A stretch of 64,000 bases of DNA from Luteolibacter sp. SL250 (GTDB taxonomy: Bacteria; Verrucomicrobiota; Verrucomicrobiia; Verrucomicrobiales; Akkermansiaceae): contig NZ_CP113054.1 in NCBI RefSeq assembly GCF_026625605.1, forward strand, positions 2,666,001 to 2,730,000, in the 5' to 3' direction. Positions 1-8,915 of the stretch are shown piece after piece. Every line of letters starts with the position of its first letter. Position 1 is the stretch's first letter. The position numbers and the translations under genes were made by a program. The notes under the pieces were generated by a model. It did no database searches, was not told where the DNA came from, and worked only from the letters and a program-made list of their open reading frames with translations.

Positions 1-323
1 CCGACTTCCAGTCCCTGGATCCGGTCCTCCGTCTGGGCTCTCGCCGTCAGCATGATGACCGGGGTATTCACCGTCCGGGTATCCCTCCGCAGTTCCCGGA
101 AGACGGCGTAGCCGTCACGGCCCGGCAGCATCAGGTCCAGGATGATCAGGGCCGGACGCTCCTTGAGCGCGATTTCCGTGCCGGCGATCCCGTCATGGGC
201 TTTCAGTACCTCGAATCCGTTTCTCTGGAGATTGAACCCGATCAGATCCGCGATGTCCCTTTCGTCCTCGACGACCAATATCTTGTGCATCGGGACGATT
301 TGTAGCGGGGCATCTGCGCTCAT
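1..323 (-). CDS. OmpR/PhoB-family response regulator, receiver domain (partial, runs off left edge)
   Basis: About 107 codons of a two-component response regulator are visible; the rest lies left of the window. Reading leftward, KILVVEDERDIADLI carries the acidic pocket (ED), LIILDLMLPGRDGY carries the phospho-acceptor Asp, and PVIMLTARAQ carries the conserved Thr-Ala, so all main receiver landmarks are present. The pattern is closest to PhoB/OmpR-type regulators, but the DNA-binding domain is outside the window, so the subfamily is inferred. The ATG at 323 adds 11 residues before MHKILVVED; the internal ATG at 290 is an equally good start, and neither has a strong ribosome binding site. A sensor kinase would be expected further left. 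Confidence 0.85.
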   Translation of the reverse strand, partial: MSADAPLQIVPMHKILVVEDERDIADLIGFNLQRNGFEVLKAHDGIAGTEIALKERPALIILDLMLPGRDGYAVFRELRRDTRTVNTPVIMLTARAQTEDRIQGLEV

Positions 324-337
324 GAGAAATGGGGTAA

Positions 338-355
338 TGTGACAAATCGGTCACA
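338..355. promoter_or_regulatory. Perfect palindrome TGTGAC-N6-GTCACA upstream of the response regulator
   Basis: The arms TGTGAC and GTCACA are perfectly complementary around a 6-base spacer. The site lies 14 bases before the response regulator start and overlaps the stop codon of the upstream gene. It resembles CRP/FNR-type half-sites but with wider spacing (TGTGA-N8-TCACA), so no factor can be named. Confidence 0.35.
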
Positions 356-1256
356 TCAAGTCCTGGGAAACGTAGGTTCCCGGGAGGGTTGTGCGGGCCA
401 CGCTGATCTTCACCCCGGCCGCGATGGACGTGTTCACGCCGGTCTTCACCCCGTCTCCGATCATGGCTCCAAGCTTGAGCCTGCCGGTGTTGATGGGTTT
501 TCCATGGATGGTGGAGACATGCTGGCGGCCGTCATGACGGTGGTTCTCCGTGGCGGTCCCCGCCCCCAATGTGACATGGGTGCCAACAATGGAATCACCA
601 ACGTAACATTGTCGTGAGATATAGGTGTTATTGTATATAATGGAATTTTTCACCTCCGCACCGTTCCCCACAAAACAGTTGGCACCGATGCTGGTGGCGC
701 CACGGATGTAGGCATTCGGTCCGATCTGGCTGTTTGGTCCGATAAGGACGGGACCTTCGATGACCGTGCCGGGAAGGATGCGTGAACCTTTGCCCAGCCG
801 GACCACACCGGTGAGGGTGGCGAGCGGGCTGACATCACCCAGCAGGGAGGTTTCATCCATCATGGCCAGCACTTCCTCGTGCATGCGCAGCAGATCCCAA
901 GGATAGACCACCGGGAAGCAATCCGCATCCGTGACGATCTTGTCAGTCACCTGCTCGGGATCCTCATTTCCTTTCCATGCCAGGATGGCTCCGTCGGAAT
1001 CACATAACTTCGCGGCTCCAGGATTGCGGGCGAGGATCATCAACGCGCCGATTTCGATCCAGGTGTCGATGGGGATGCGGATGGTCCGCGGGCAGGCGTC
1101 CTTGGGGGAAATCATCTCGAAACCCGCCCGGACCAGCTCCGTGGAGAGGAGGTCGCGCATCGGGATGTTCGCGATCAGGCAGCTCCCAAGCTCCCGGTTG
1201 GATGTGATTGGGGCGCAGTAAGTGGGGTTTTTCGGAGGCAGCAATGTCGCTTTCAT
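351..1256 (-). CDS. Left-handed beta-helix (GlmU-like) acyltransferase/nucleotidyltransferase-related protein
   Basis: Predicted 301-aa soluble protein. The C-terminal half is a hexapeptide-repeat left-handed beta helix (PGTVIEGPVLIGPNSQIG, GPNAYIRGATSIGANC, then GNGAEVKNSIIYNNTYIS and GDSIVGTHVTLGAGT), the fold of GlmU-type acetyltransferases and sugar-1-phosphate nucleotidyltransferases. The N-terminal half lacks an obvious GXGTRM nucleotide-binding loop, so a full pyrophosphorylase domain is not visible. A role in nucleotide-sugar or cell-envelope precursor synthesis is inferred. The start is the ATG at 1256 (MKATLLPPKN); an ORF reaching 1310 adds 18 unlikely residues. It ends just before the response regulator on the same strand. 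Confidence 0.75.
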   Translation of the reverse strand: MKATLLPPKNPTYCAPITSNRELGSCLIANIPMRDLLSTELVRAGFEMISPKDACPRTIRIPIDTWIEIGALMILARNPGAAKLCDSDGAILAWKGNEDPEQVTDKIVTDADCFPVVYPWDLLRMHEEVLAMMDETSLLGDVSPLATLTGVVRLGKGSRILPGTVIEGPVLIGPNSQIGPNAYIRGATSIGANCFVGNGAEVKNSIIYNNTYISRQCYVGDSIVGTHVTLGAGTATENHRHDGRQHVSTIHGKPINTGRLKLGAMIGDGVKTGVNTSIAAGVKISVARTTLPGTYVSQDLM

Positions 1257-1447
1257 GGGCTTTCTATCAATTTCAGCACAGAAGCCGTCAGACTCACGCT
1301 TTTTCATCAACCTGGGTGATGATTTTCATGCCGGTGCAGATTGCCGGTGGTGGTTGCACGGTGCATGGGGACAGGCATCCCCGGAGGCCTGTATCTCCCG
1401 GCGTTGCGTTGTTCCGTAACTGGTACGTCGCCTGCGCGTGAGGTGGT

Positions 1448-2245
1448 ATGAAAGTCGCGGGAGATACCCTGAAAGGAAAGACGGCTCTGGTGACCGGCGC
1501 GGGTTCGGGCATCGGCAGGGCCACCGCCAAGCTGCTGGCCCATGCCGGAGCGAAAGTCGCCCTCCTGGCGAGGACGGAAGAGGATATCCGGAAAGTCTGG
1601 AATGAGATCGGCGGCGCCGGGTCAGGGCACCTGATGTTTACCGCGGACGTTGCGGATGAAGGGGCTATGAAGGGGGTCTTCGATGGGATCGCCGCGGAGT
1701 GGGATGGATTGCAGATCGTGGTGGCCAACGCCGGTATCAACGGGACGTGGGCTCCGCTTGCGGAGATCACCTTGGAGGAGTGGAATGAAACGCTGGGAAT
1801 CAACCTCACCGGCACCTTTCTGACAGTGAGGGGAGCCTATCCCATGTTGAAAAAGCGGGGTGGGTCGGTGGTGATCGTCTCCTCGGTCAATGGCAACCGG
1901 ATGTTCAGCAATACCGGGGCAACCGCGTACTCCTGCTCGAAAGCCGGTCAGACCGCCTTTGCGAAGATGACCGCGCTGGAGTTCGCGAAAGATCACATCC
2001 GCGTCAATGTCATCTGCCCGGGCAGCATCGAGACGGACATCGACGATTCGACGGATGAACGTGGCTTGGAATCCATCCGCCCGGCTGCGGAATACCCAGC
2101 CGGGGAGGTGCCTCTGACGGGTGGAGGTCCGGGAACCGCCGGGCAGGTGGCCCAGTTGGCCTGGTTCCTCGTCTCCGACGCCTCAAACCATATTTCAGGG
2201 ACTGAGATCTACATCGACGGCACACAGTCCCTGCTCAAGGGCTGA
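1448..2245 (+). CDS. SDR-family NAD(P)-dependent oxidoreductase
   Basis: 265-aa classical short-chain dehydrogenase/reductase. The cofactor loop TGAGSGIG is near residue 16, NAG near 94, the catalytic Ser in VVIVSSVNG near 142, and the YSCSK catalytic Tyr-Lys near 160. The C-terminal SGTEIYIDGTQSL resembles the end of FabG/glucose-dehydrogenase-type members. The ATG is preceded by GAGGTGG as ribosome binding site. Substrate cannot be assigned; no pathway partners are adjacent. It is divergent from the beta-helix gene and convergent with the PPC protein gene. Confidence 0.9.
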   Translation: MKVAGDTLKGKTALVTGAGSGIGRATAKLLAHAGAKVALLARTEEDIRKVWNEIGGAGSGHLMFTADVADEGAMKGVFDGIAAEWDGLQIVVANAGINGTWAPLAEITLEEWNETLGINLTGTFLTVRGAYPMLKKRGGSVVIVSSVNGNRMFSNTGATAYSCSKAGQTAFAKMTALEFAKDHIRVNVICPGSIETDIDDSTDERGLESIRPAAEYPAGEVPLTGGGPGTAGQVAQLAWFLVSDASNHISGTEIYIDGTQSLLKG

Positions 2246-2256
2246 GTGCGTGGTGA

Positions 2257-4665
2257 TCACTGGCTCTTCTGGCGCAACTGCTCCAGACGGGAGAGGGGCT
2301 TCTCCCCGGCCGCCGGTGCGGGAGCGGCAGCCGCAGGCTTCTGAGCGTCTGCCTTCGCCACCACCGGGGCGGCGGGCTTGTCGATGCGGAGGGTGCTTCC
2401 TTTGGCGGTCTGGTGGATCACCATCTGGCCGTTCACCGGCACGTTCACCTTGCAGAAGATGGCGTTGTGCTTGCCCACGGCCGCATCCACCGCGATCTCA
2501 AGCGGGAAGGTCACTTCCGTCTGGTCTTTCGTGAAAGTCTGGGGAGGGCATTTCACTCCATGGGGCAGGCCCACCAGTTCGACGGTGGCGTTGCCCTCGA
2601 AATCCTGCTGTTTGTCGATCTTGCCTACCATCGAAACCGGGCGGCCTTGTTCGGTGGCGGCCAAGTCAAAGGCCAGGGCGACCATCGGGTCGGAAACCTT
2701 GAGGGTGGCGAAGCCGGAGGAAATCAGCACCGGACCGGCGGCAGCCTTCGCTTCGGCCAGGACGCATACCGGCCAATCTCCGGCTGCGGCCTCGGCGCTC
2801 GCATTCAGTTCATAGATTGCTTCGGACTTGTCCCCGGGGATTTCCACGTTCACCGGGGCGCTGATGCCCGGTGGGTTCCACAGAAATCTGACGGAGATGG
2901 GTTCCTTGTAGTCCGCCGCGCGGGCGACGGTGACCTTCAGCTTGATGATCCCGTCCTTCACCAATGGCGCCGCCGGGGTCTCGAGTTCCAGTTTGAAGGG
3001 CATCTCGTTGACCACGGCGGTGGCAACTTTGTCGAGGGTCACCCCGTGATAGGTGCCTTGGTTGTTGATCTCGATGTGGGCGATGGTGTCCAGCAGCGGG
3101 CCGGAGACCGCCGGCACGTTTTCGCCGGTGGAACTCACCTTGAACGTGGTGAACGCGGAACCGAGGGGGGCGTCCGCGGCGGCTTCGAAAATCACCGGGA
3201 AGCTGGTGACGTTCTTCGGAACCGGAGGCCGGTGCATGGTGATGCCCGGTGGAAGCGAGGCTGCTTCAAAGAGGACGTCACAGGCGATGTTCTGCTTGGC
3301 GACGTTGACCACCGCAGCATAACGGTTGCCCTTCGCCACGGAAATGGTCTTCCATTTCTGGCTGTTGTTCCGCTCGACCGTCGGCAGGGACGCGGTGATG
3401 GATTCCGTTTTGCGGACGACTTCAACCCGGTAGCTGAAGTCGGCTCCGCCGCGTTTCAGTTGGTCGGAAATCTCGATGAAATATTCGCCATCCGCCTGGC
3501 AGGCCCAGGGCAGCTTGCTGTCGGGGGTTCCGCCGCTGTCGTCATTGCCGGCGAGTTTCTTGCCTTCGGAATTGTAAAGGCTCAGGACGGAATCCACGGG
3601 AGATCTCAGTTCCCGGGCGACAACCTGGAGGACGAGGGCGTCACCCTTCTTGGCCGCGAACTTGAACCAATCCGACTTCTGTGGTTCGGAGAGCACGCCA
3701 TGGGCGGCGCTCGGGATGGGCGGCATCGCCACGGCGGCTTTCAACTCCTGGTTCGCCCCGCTTTCCGCCACATGTTCGAGCGGGGATACGGTGATCCAAT
3801 GAGGGGAGGGGGACATGAGTCCATCGTGTTCCGGGAAGATGGGGAACGGGGACACAGCGTTCGCCGGAAGGGTGACGGACTTCTTGATGACACCGGAAGG
3901 GTCCCCGACAAAGTTGAACTCCAGGGTTTCCCCCGGCTTGCCTCCCAGCGGATAGACCGCGGTCGGACGGGGGAAGGTCCCGATGTGGAGGCGGTATTGG
4001 CAGGCATCGCTGCCTTCGTAGGCCGACTCACGGACGACCACCCGGTAGTCGCCATCCTCCGGCGCGATGGCGGAAACGAAGGAATCCGCCTTCAGGAGGG
4101 CGGTGTCATCGCTGGCCGCAATCTCGAACCGCTTTGGATCCAGAATGGCCACATAGGTGTCGAAGAGGGTCCGGCCCAACCGCATCCCCTCCACCTCGAC
4201 GGAGATGCGCTGGCCTTTCTTGAGGGAAACGAGGAAGAAGTCCTCGTCCTCCGACTTCACAACGCCATTGATGGTCTTGTTCAGTTCGATCTTCTGGGGC
4301 TGGTCGAAATTGTTGTTCGGTTCGACCTCCTCGACCGCCGGGAACTGTCCGACATAGAACGACTTGAGGATGGAAAGCCCGCCAGCCGTCCGGAGGCGCA
4401 TGGAATACTCGCCCAACCTCGCGTCCGGTGCGATGGTCACTTTCGCGGTGACGTTGTTGTCGTCCTTCGATTTGAGGTCGGAGATGGTGATCCCCGGTTC
4501 ATAACAAAGGATTTCCTGCACATCCCCGATGCGTTGGCCGGCGAAGATGACTTCCATTTCCGTGCCACGCTGTCCTCCGCGGGGGAGGATGCCGCTGAGC
4601 ACGGGGGAAAAGCCGGCCGAAGCCGCCGCAGTGAATGCAAAGAGGCTGGTGAGGGCGAGTTTCAC
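2257..4665 (-). CDS. Secreted protein with pre-peptidase C-terminal (PPC) domains
   Basis: 802 aa from a GTG start at 4665 that gives a clean signal peptide (MKLALTSLFAFTAAASAG); a longer ORF to 4728 would bury this inside the upstream gene. The N-terminal part has an IPT/TIG-like beta segment (LPRGGQRGTEMEVIFAGQRI), followed by two PPC-like modules (VEPNNNFDQPQKIELN, then FKFAAKKGDALVLQV with DSVLSLYNSEGKKLAGNDD). Further beta-sandwich segments and an Ala/Pro-rich tail follow. Such proteins are abundant in Planctomycetota and Verrucomicrobiota beside DUF1501 proteins; their function is not established. It lies 13 bases after the DUF1501 gene and is probably co-transcribed. Confidence 0.85.
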   Translation of the reverse strand: MKLALTSLFAFTAAASAGFSPVLSGILPRGGQRGTEMEVIFAGQRIGDVQEILCYEPGITISDLKSKDDNNVTAKVTIAPDARLGEYSMRLRTAGGLSILKSFYVGQFPAVEEVEPNNNFDQPQKIELNKTINGVVKSEDEDFFLVSLKKGQRISVEVEGMRLGRTLFDTYVAILDPKRFEIAASDDTALLKADSFVSAIAPEDGDYRVVVRESAYEGSDACQYRLHIGTFPRPTAVYPLGGKPGETLEFNFVGDPSGVIKKSVTLPANAVSPFPIFPEHDGLMSPSPHWITVSPLEHVAESGANQELKAAVAMPPIPSAAHGVLSEPQKSDWFKFAAKKGDALVLQVVARELRSPVDSVLSLYNSEGKKLAGNDDSGGTPDSKLPWACQADGEYFIEISDQLKRGGADFSYRVEVVRKTESITASLPTVERNNSQKWKTISVAKGNRYAAVVNVAKQNIACDVLFEAASLPPGITMHRPPVPKNVTSFPVIFEAAADAPLGSAFTTFKVSSTGENVPAVSGPLLDTIAHIEINNQGTYHGVTLDKVATAVVNEMPFKLELETPAAPLVKDGIIKLKVTVARAADYKEPISVRFLWNPPGISAPVNVEIPGDKSEAIYELNASAEAAAGDWPVCVLAEAKAAAGPVLISSGFATLKVSDPMVALAFDLAATEQGRPVSMVGKIDKQQDFEGNATVELVGLPHGVKCPPQTFTKDQTEVTFPLEIAVDAAVGKHNAIFCKVNVPVNGQMVIHQTAKGSTLRIDKPAAPVVAKADAQKPAAAAPAPAAGEKPLSRLEQLRQKSQ

Positions 4666-4678
4666 GGCTGGGAAAACG

Positions 4679-6010
4679 TTACGCTTTCTTGGAAAGGAGG
4701 GAGTCGAGCACGTGACCTCCGTCCACAATCTCGATCGGGCGGTTGCCGGGAGACATCAGTTCCTTGTCCGCGGTGATGCCGATCTGGTTGTAGATGGTGG
4801 TGGCGAGATCCTCCACGCCCACTTTGTCGGTCTCCGGCTCGCCACCAAGGGCGTCGGAGGAACCGTGGACGTAGCCGCGCTTCATGCCGCCGCCCGCGAG
4901 GACGGTGGAGAAGACCCGCGGCCAGTGGTCCCGACCTGCGGTGTTGTTGATCTTCGGCGTGCGGCCGAACTCGGAGGTCACCATGACCAGGGTGGTGTCC
5001 AGCATCCCGCGTTCGTCGAGGTCGTTGATGAGGGCGGCGATGGCCTTGTCCACGCTCGGCATGTTGTTGTCCATGCCGTTCTTGATGTTGTCGTGGTGAT
5101 CCCAGCCGCCTGCGGTGAGGGAAACCATGCGGACACCACCTTCGATCAGGCGGCGGGCGAGCAGCATGCGCTGGCCGGCCGCATTCTTGCCATACTTGTC
5201 CTTCATGGCGTCCGTCTCGGCCGCGAGGTTGAACGCCTCCCGGGCTTTCTGGGATGAGATGAGCTTGTAGGCGTGCTGGTAGAAGGCATCCATGGAGTCG
5301 AGCGCGTCGGACTCCTCAAGGGTGCGGAAATGATGGTCCACCGTGTCCAGCAGGGTGCGGCGGCGGCTGAAGCGCTTGTCATCCACCCCGGTCGGGAGAT
5401 TGAGGTCCCTGACCTGGAAGTTCGCGTTCCCCGGGTCGGAGCCGAGTGCGAACGGACCGTAGGCGGAGGAAAGGTAGCCGGAGCCCGCATATTCGTTGGG
5501 GACGGACGGCACGCAGACGTAGGGTGGCAGGTCGTTCCGGGAACCGAGTTCGTGCGAAATGACCGATCCGAACGATGGATACTCCAGAGCCGGGGAAGGG
5601 CGGTAGCCGGTGAACATGTTGTGGGTGCCGCGCTCGTGGGCGGCCTCACCGTGGGACATCGACCGGATGATGGTGAGTTTGTCCGCGATTTTCGCCATTT
5701 CGGTCATCTTCTCTCCGAACTGGACGCCGGGGAGTTTCGTGTTGATGGCACCGAAGGGGCCCCGGTATTCGGCGGGGGCGAGTGGCTTGGGATCGAAGGA
5801 TTCCTGGTGGGCGAGACCTCCGGGAAGGAAGATGTGGATGATTCCCTGGGCAACCGGCTCACGGAGAGCATAGGTTTTAGTGTCGCCGAAAGCGCGGTCC
5901 CTGAGGAACTGCGGAAGCGTGAGGCCGAGGCCTCCGAGAAGTCCGACGTAGAAGAACTCCCGGCGGGAGGAATAGCGCTCGAGTGGATTGCCTGGGCAGA
6001 CGTGCTTCAT
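4679..6010 (-). CDS. DUF1501 family protein with Tat-like leader
   Basis: 443 aa. The N-terminus reads SRREFFYVGLLGGLGLTLP, a twin-arginine-like motif plus hydrophobic stretch, as usual for DUF1501 proteins. Family landmarks include HIFLPGGLAHQESFDPK, the RSMSHGEAAHERGTHNMF region, LTAGGWDHHDNI and MVTSEFGRTPKIN, all typical of this alkaline-phosphatase-superfamily-like group. The family is characteristic of planctomycetes and verrucomicrobia and its substrate is unknown. In most genomes it pairs with DUF1549/DUF1553 cytochrome-like proteins; here the partner is the PPC protein instead. Divergent from the pseudokinase gene with a 92-bp gap. Confidence 0.9.
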   Translation of the reverse strand: MKHVCPGNPLERYSSRREFFYVGLLGGLGLTLPQFLRDRAFGDTKTYALREPVAQGIIHIFLPGGLAHQESFDPKPLAPAEYRGPFGAINTKLPGVQFGEKMTEMAKIADKLTIIRSMSHGEAAHERGTHNMFTGYRPSPALEYPSFGSVISHELGSRNDLPPYVCVPSVPNEYAGSGYLSSAYGPFALGSDPGNANFQVRDLNLPTGVDDKRFSRRRTLLDTVDHHFRTLEESDALDSMDAFYQHAYKLISSQKAREAFNLAAETDAMKDKYGKNAAGQRMLLARRLIEGGVRMVSLTAGGWDHHDNIKNGMDNNMPSVDKAIAALINDLDERGMLDTTLVMVTSEFGRTPKINNTAGRDHWPRVFSTVLAGGGMKRGYVHGSSDALGGEPETDKVGVEDLATTIYNQIGITADKELMSPGNRPIEIVDGGHVLDSLLSKKA

Positions 6011-6064
6011 AAAGTGAGGTTGGGTTGGAAGGCGACAAAAGCTTTACAGCAGGGAGTTGGGATA

Positions 6065-6085
6065 AATTTCATACAACGTGAAATT
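6065..6085. promoter_or_regulatory. Inverted repeat AATTTCA-N7-TGAAATT in the divergent intergenic gap
   Basis: Seven-base perfect arms in the only AT-rich part of the gap between the DUF1501 gene and the pseudokinase gene. It could be an operator shared by the two divergent genes. No regulator can be named. Confidence 0.3.
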
Positions 6086-6102
6086 ATTTTTTAGGAGTCC
6101 GG

Positions 6103-8685
6103 GTGGCTCGTTCGGGGTTGCGGAAAGGCGTCAACCCGCTAGATAAAAAATCGATGGGTGCGCAGGATACCGGGGAGTTGAACGTCATCGGGCTGATTGG
6201 CCCGGGAGGGTGTGGTTCGGTTTGCTCGGCTGAAGATGCCGGCGGCAAGCAGGTGGCGGTGAAATATTTCGAAGGAATGGCCATCCGCCGGAACCTCCTT
6301 TCCTCCATGTTGGGTCGCCTGATCCAGGATGGGTGGCCGGAGGGCGTGGTGCCGATCATTTCCAGCGAACTGGAGGGGCGCCCGGCGATGGTGGTGATGC
6401 CCCTGCTGGCGGATACGGATGCGGATGGTGCTCTCAAGCCGCGCTCGCTGCAGTACCGTGTGGACCGGTTTCCAGGGGAGGATCCCTGGAATCTCCTGAT
6501 GGCGGTGGGGCGTGCGCTGGCAGCCATGCACGGGAAGCGGGTGGCCCATGGCAATCTGAAGCCCGGGAACATTTTCTTTGATCAGAACGGCAATGTCCTG
6601 CTTTCGGACTGGGCGCTGGGCAACATGCCCGGAGTGTCCCATCTGGAGTTCACGGACGCGCTTCTCTACCAACCGCCGGAACAACTGCGGGATCCGGGCG
6701 GCTACCTGGAGGAGGCGGGCTACCGGTGGGATGTCTTCGCTTTCGGAGTGCTGGCATTCCGCCTGACGACGGGCGAGTACCCCCGTTGCAATGACACCTT
6801 CATCAAGGTGGCGCCGCCGCAGGGCGAGACACGCCGGGAGGGGATCCATGCGGATCTGCCGAAGATCGCGAAGAATCTCGAACTCCATCCGGACTTTTCC
6901 TGGCCGTCGCCGCCTGCGGACAAGGAGGAGGAGAGCAGGCGGGAATGGATCGACCGTTGCCTGCATCTGGACCCGGCCATGCGGCCATCTTCCATGGCGG
7001 AGGTGCTGGCAGGCTTCGAGGCCGGGGAGCGCAGGCTCGCCGGGGATATCGAGCGGGACGCGATGCTCGACCGGATCCGCGGAGCGGAAAGAAAGGCTTC
7101 CCGGTGGTGTGTCACCGCGTGTCTGGTTGGCGGAGCCTGCCTCGTCCTCGGGGCACTCTGGCAACTTGCGTCGAACCAACGGGATGCGGAGAAGAAGGGC
7201 CGCGTGGACGATACGGCGGAGCTGCGCTCCACGACGGAGGCAGCGGTCGCCGCAAAAGCTGCGGCTGAGAAAACGGCAGGCGAAGCGACACGCGCCCTCG
7301 ACTATGAAAGGAATATCGGGATTGCCCGGTTGGAGGCATCCCGGCTCATCGGTGACAGGCTGTTCGCATGGGCGATGGAAAAAGGGCATCGCAAGCTGCC
7401 GCCTCTGGACGGCCGTCTGGAGCGGCTGAAATCGCTCGAGAAATACTTCGAGGACTTTCTCGTGCGGATCGGGCAGGTGCCGGAACTGGCGGACGAGAGT
7501 GCGCGGATCAAACTCCAGCTTGCGGAAATCTCGCTCGCGGCGGGGGACGCCGAGAAAGCGATATCGCGGCTCAAGGAGGTCCTGGAAGTATGGAAGGACA
7601 ACCCTGCTGACGAGGAACTGCGGTTCCGGATGGCGACGAGTCGTCTTTTGCTGGCGCTGTTGTTGAAATCAAACAACGACCCAAGGATGGAGGGGGCATT
7701 CAAGGCCGCCAGGAAAGCGCTGGGGGAAGTCCGCAAGGAGGAAGTCGACACCGACCGCCTCCAGCAACTGATGGCCATCTTGGATTTCCATGAAGCGAAT
7801 GTGATCGCCGCCCGCGGGGACACGGGCAAGGCCCTCAACCAGCTCATGTCAGCAACCCAGAGCCTGAACCGGCTGGCGGAGGAGAGGCCGGATGCCGTGG
7901 TGCTCCGGTCGGTTCTGGCCACCTGTTATCTTTCTTCGGCGACCATCCTCGAGGGCATGGGAAATCTCGGTGACGCATGGGAAACCCAGATGCTGGCCGC
8001 CCAGGAGATCGCGAAGATGCTGAAGGAAAACCCGAAGGATCCCGGGCTGAGGCTCGATCTGGCTGGGTGCTACGGCCTGATGGCTGAGTCCGCCTTGTTT
8101 TCAGGAGATACCGCCGAAGCCGAAACCCGGTCAACCGAAGCAATCCGTATTCTGGAGGAACTGCTGCGCGAGCAACCGGATCTGGTGGAGGCGGGTGCCA
8201 GGCTGGCATCGCAGATCGGGCTGAAAGCGGGTCTCATGCGGGACAAAGGGGAAACGGAAGCCGCGCTCAAGGCGTTCGATGAGGCGCTACGGATCCTCGA
8301 GGGGCTTTATGCCTCACACCCGGAAAACACGCTGGCCGGATACCGATTGGCGCTGCTTTGGTGGCAGAAGGGCAAAATGGTGGGCATGGGCGGGAAACGC
8401 GAAGAGGAGGTGGAGCTGATCCGGAGGGCGCACGGGTTGATGACGCGCCTGGAGGCGGACAAGAATCCCGGCGGCCCTCCGATGGAGAAGATCCAGAGAT
8501 CCTCCGGCTACCTGCTGGGGGATCTGGGGCATGCGCTGCAGCTCGCAGGCAAAAAGGAAGAAGCGATCGGGGCATTCACGGAATCCGCATCGCTCTGGGA
8601 GCGGTTGTTGGAATCCCGGCCAAAGAGTGAGGAGTATCAGGATAGCCTCGCCTGGTGCCGCCAGCGCATCAAGGAGCTGCAGTAA
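6103..8685 (+). CDS. Membrane-anchored Ser/Thr protein pseudokinase with TPR repeats
   Basis: 860 aa. Kinase-like domain at about residues 25-310: glycine loop IGPGGCGSV, VAIK-type lysine in QVAVKYF, PPE in place of APE, and WDVFAFGVLAFRLTTGEYP for the DxWSxG region. The catalytic loop reads HGNLKPGN, so the HRD aspartate is Asn, and DFG is replaced by DWA; this predicts a pseudokinase. One transmembrane helix follows (CVTACLVGGACLVLGALW, about 335-352), then an Ala/Lys coiled segment, then TPR-like helices to the C-terminus. The GTG start is supported by AGGAG five bases upstream; an ATG at 6154 is the alternative. The TAA stop is the first codon of a repeat element. Confidence 0.85.
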   Translation: MARSGLRKGVNPLDKKSMGAQDTGELNVIGLIGPGGCGSVCSAEDAGGKQVAVKYFEGMAIRRNLLSSMLGRLIQDGWPEGVVPIISSELEGRPAMVVMPLLADTDADGALKPRSLQYRVDRFPGEDPWNLLMAVGRALAAMHGKRVAHGNLKPGNIFFDQNGNVLLSDWALGNMPGVSHLEFTDALLYQPPEQLRDPGGYLEEAGYRWDVFAFGVLAFRLTTGEYPRCNDTFIKVAPPQGETRREGIHADLPKIAKNLELHPDFSWPSPPADKEEESRREWIDRCLHLDPAMRPSSMAEVLAGFEAGERRLAGDIERDAMLDRIRGAERKASRWCVTACLVGGACLVLGALWQLASNQRDAEKKGRVDDTAELRSTTEAAVAAKAAAEKTAGEATRALDYERNIGIARLEASRLIGDRLFAWAMEKGHRKLPPLDGRLERLKSLEKYFEDFLVRIGQVPELADESARIKLQLAEISLAAGDAEKAISRLKEVLEVWKDNPADEELRFRMATSRLLLALLLKSNNDPRMEGAFKAARKALGEVRKEEVDTDRLQQLMAILDFHEANVIAARGDTGKALNQLMSATQSLNRLAEERPDAVVLRSVLATCYLSSATILEGMGNLGDAWETQMLAAQEIAKMLKENPKDPGLRLDLAGCYGLMAESALFSGDTAEAETRSTEAIRILEELLREQPDLVEAGARLASQIGLKAGLMRDKGETEAALKAFDEALRILEGLYASHPENTLAGYRLALLWWQKGKMVGMGGKREEEVELIRRAHGLMTRLEADKNPGGPPMEKIQRSSGYLLGDLGHALQLAGKKEEAIGAFTESASLWERLLESRPKSEEYQDSLAWCRQRIKELQ

Positions 8686-8756
8686 GGAGGGTGGACATTG
8701 CGGCAGTGCCGCCATGTCCGCTTCGCTTCCATTCCTGTCCACCGGCGGCATTGGCG
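8683..8756 (+). repeat. Hairpin repeat family A, copy 1
   Basis: Begins TAAGGAGGGTGGACATTG and contains a near-perfect hairpin (GGACATTGCGGC pairing with GCCGCCATGTCC around a 3-base loop), then CTTCCATTCCTGTCC. Two more copies lie at 14788-14865 and, inverted, at 14961-15038. The TAA is the stop codon of the pseudokinase gene. Confidence 0.8.
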
Positions 8757-8880
8757 AACAAAGGAGGAGAAGTTTCCAGTGTTTTGACTCAGATGATTCA
8801 GTTTTCCTGTTCGTCTCAGTTGCTTCGCAACGGTGTTTTCAGGAAAGAGGAGAAGAAATCCAGTTTGCTCCTCCGCATAC

Positions 8881-8915
8881 CTTGGCGGCCTCTGCGACTT
8901 TGCGGTAGATCTTTG
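8881..8915 (+). repeat. Short repeat family B (CTCTGCGACTTTGCGG type), copy 1
   Basis: CTTGGCGGCCTCTGCGACTT followed by TGCGGTAGATCTTTG. A reverse-complement relative lies at 14868-14901 and the last part (GCGGTAGATCTTTG) recurs at 14945-14958. It abuts the gpgS stop codon. Confidence 0.6.

Noticed and set aside
2413-4776. 787-codon plus-strand ORF
   Set aside because: Antisense shadow of the PPC protein; composition is low-complexity Gly/Arg/Asp and lacks any domain, as expected in high-GC DNA.
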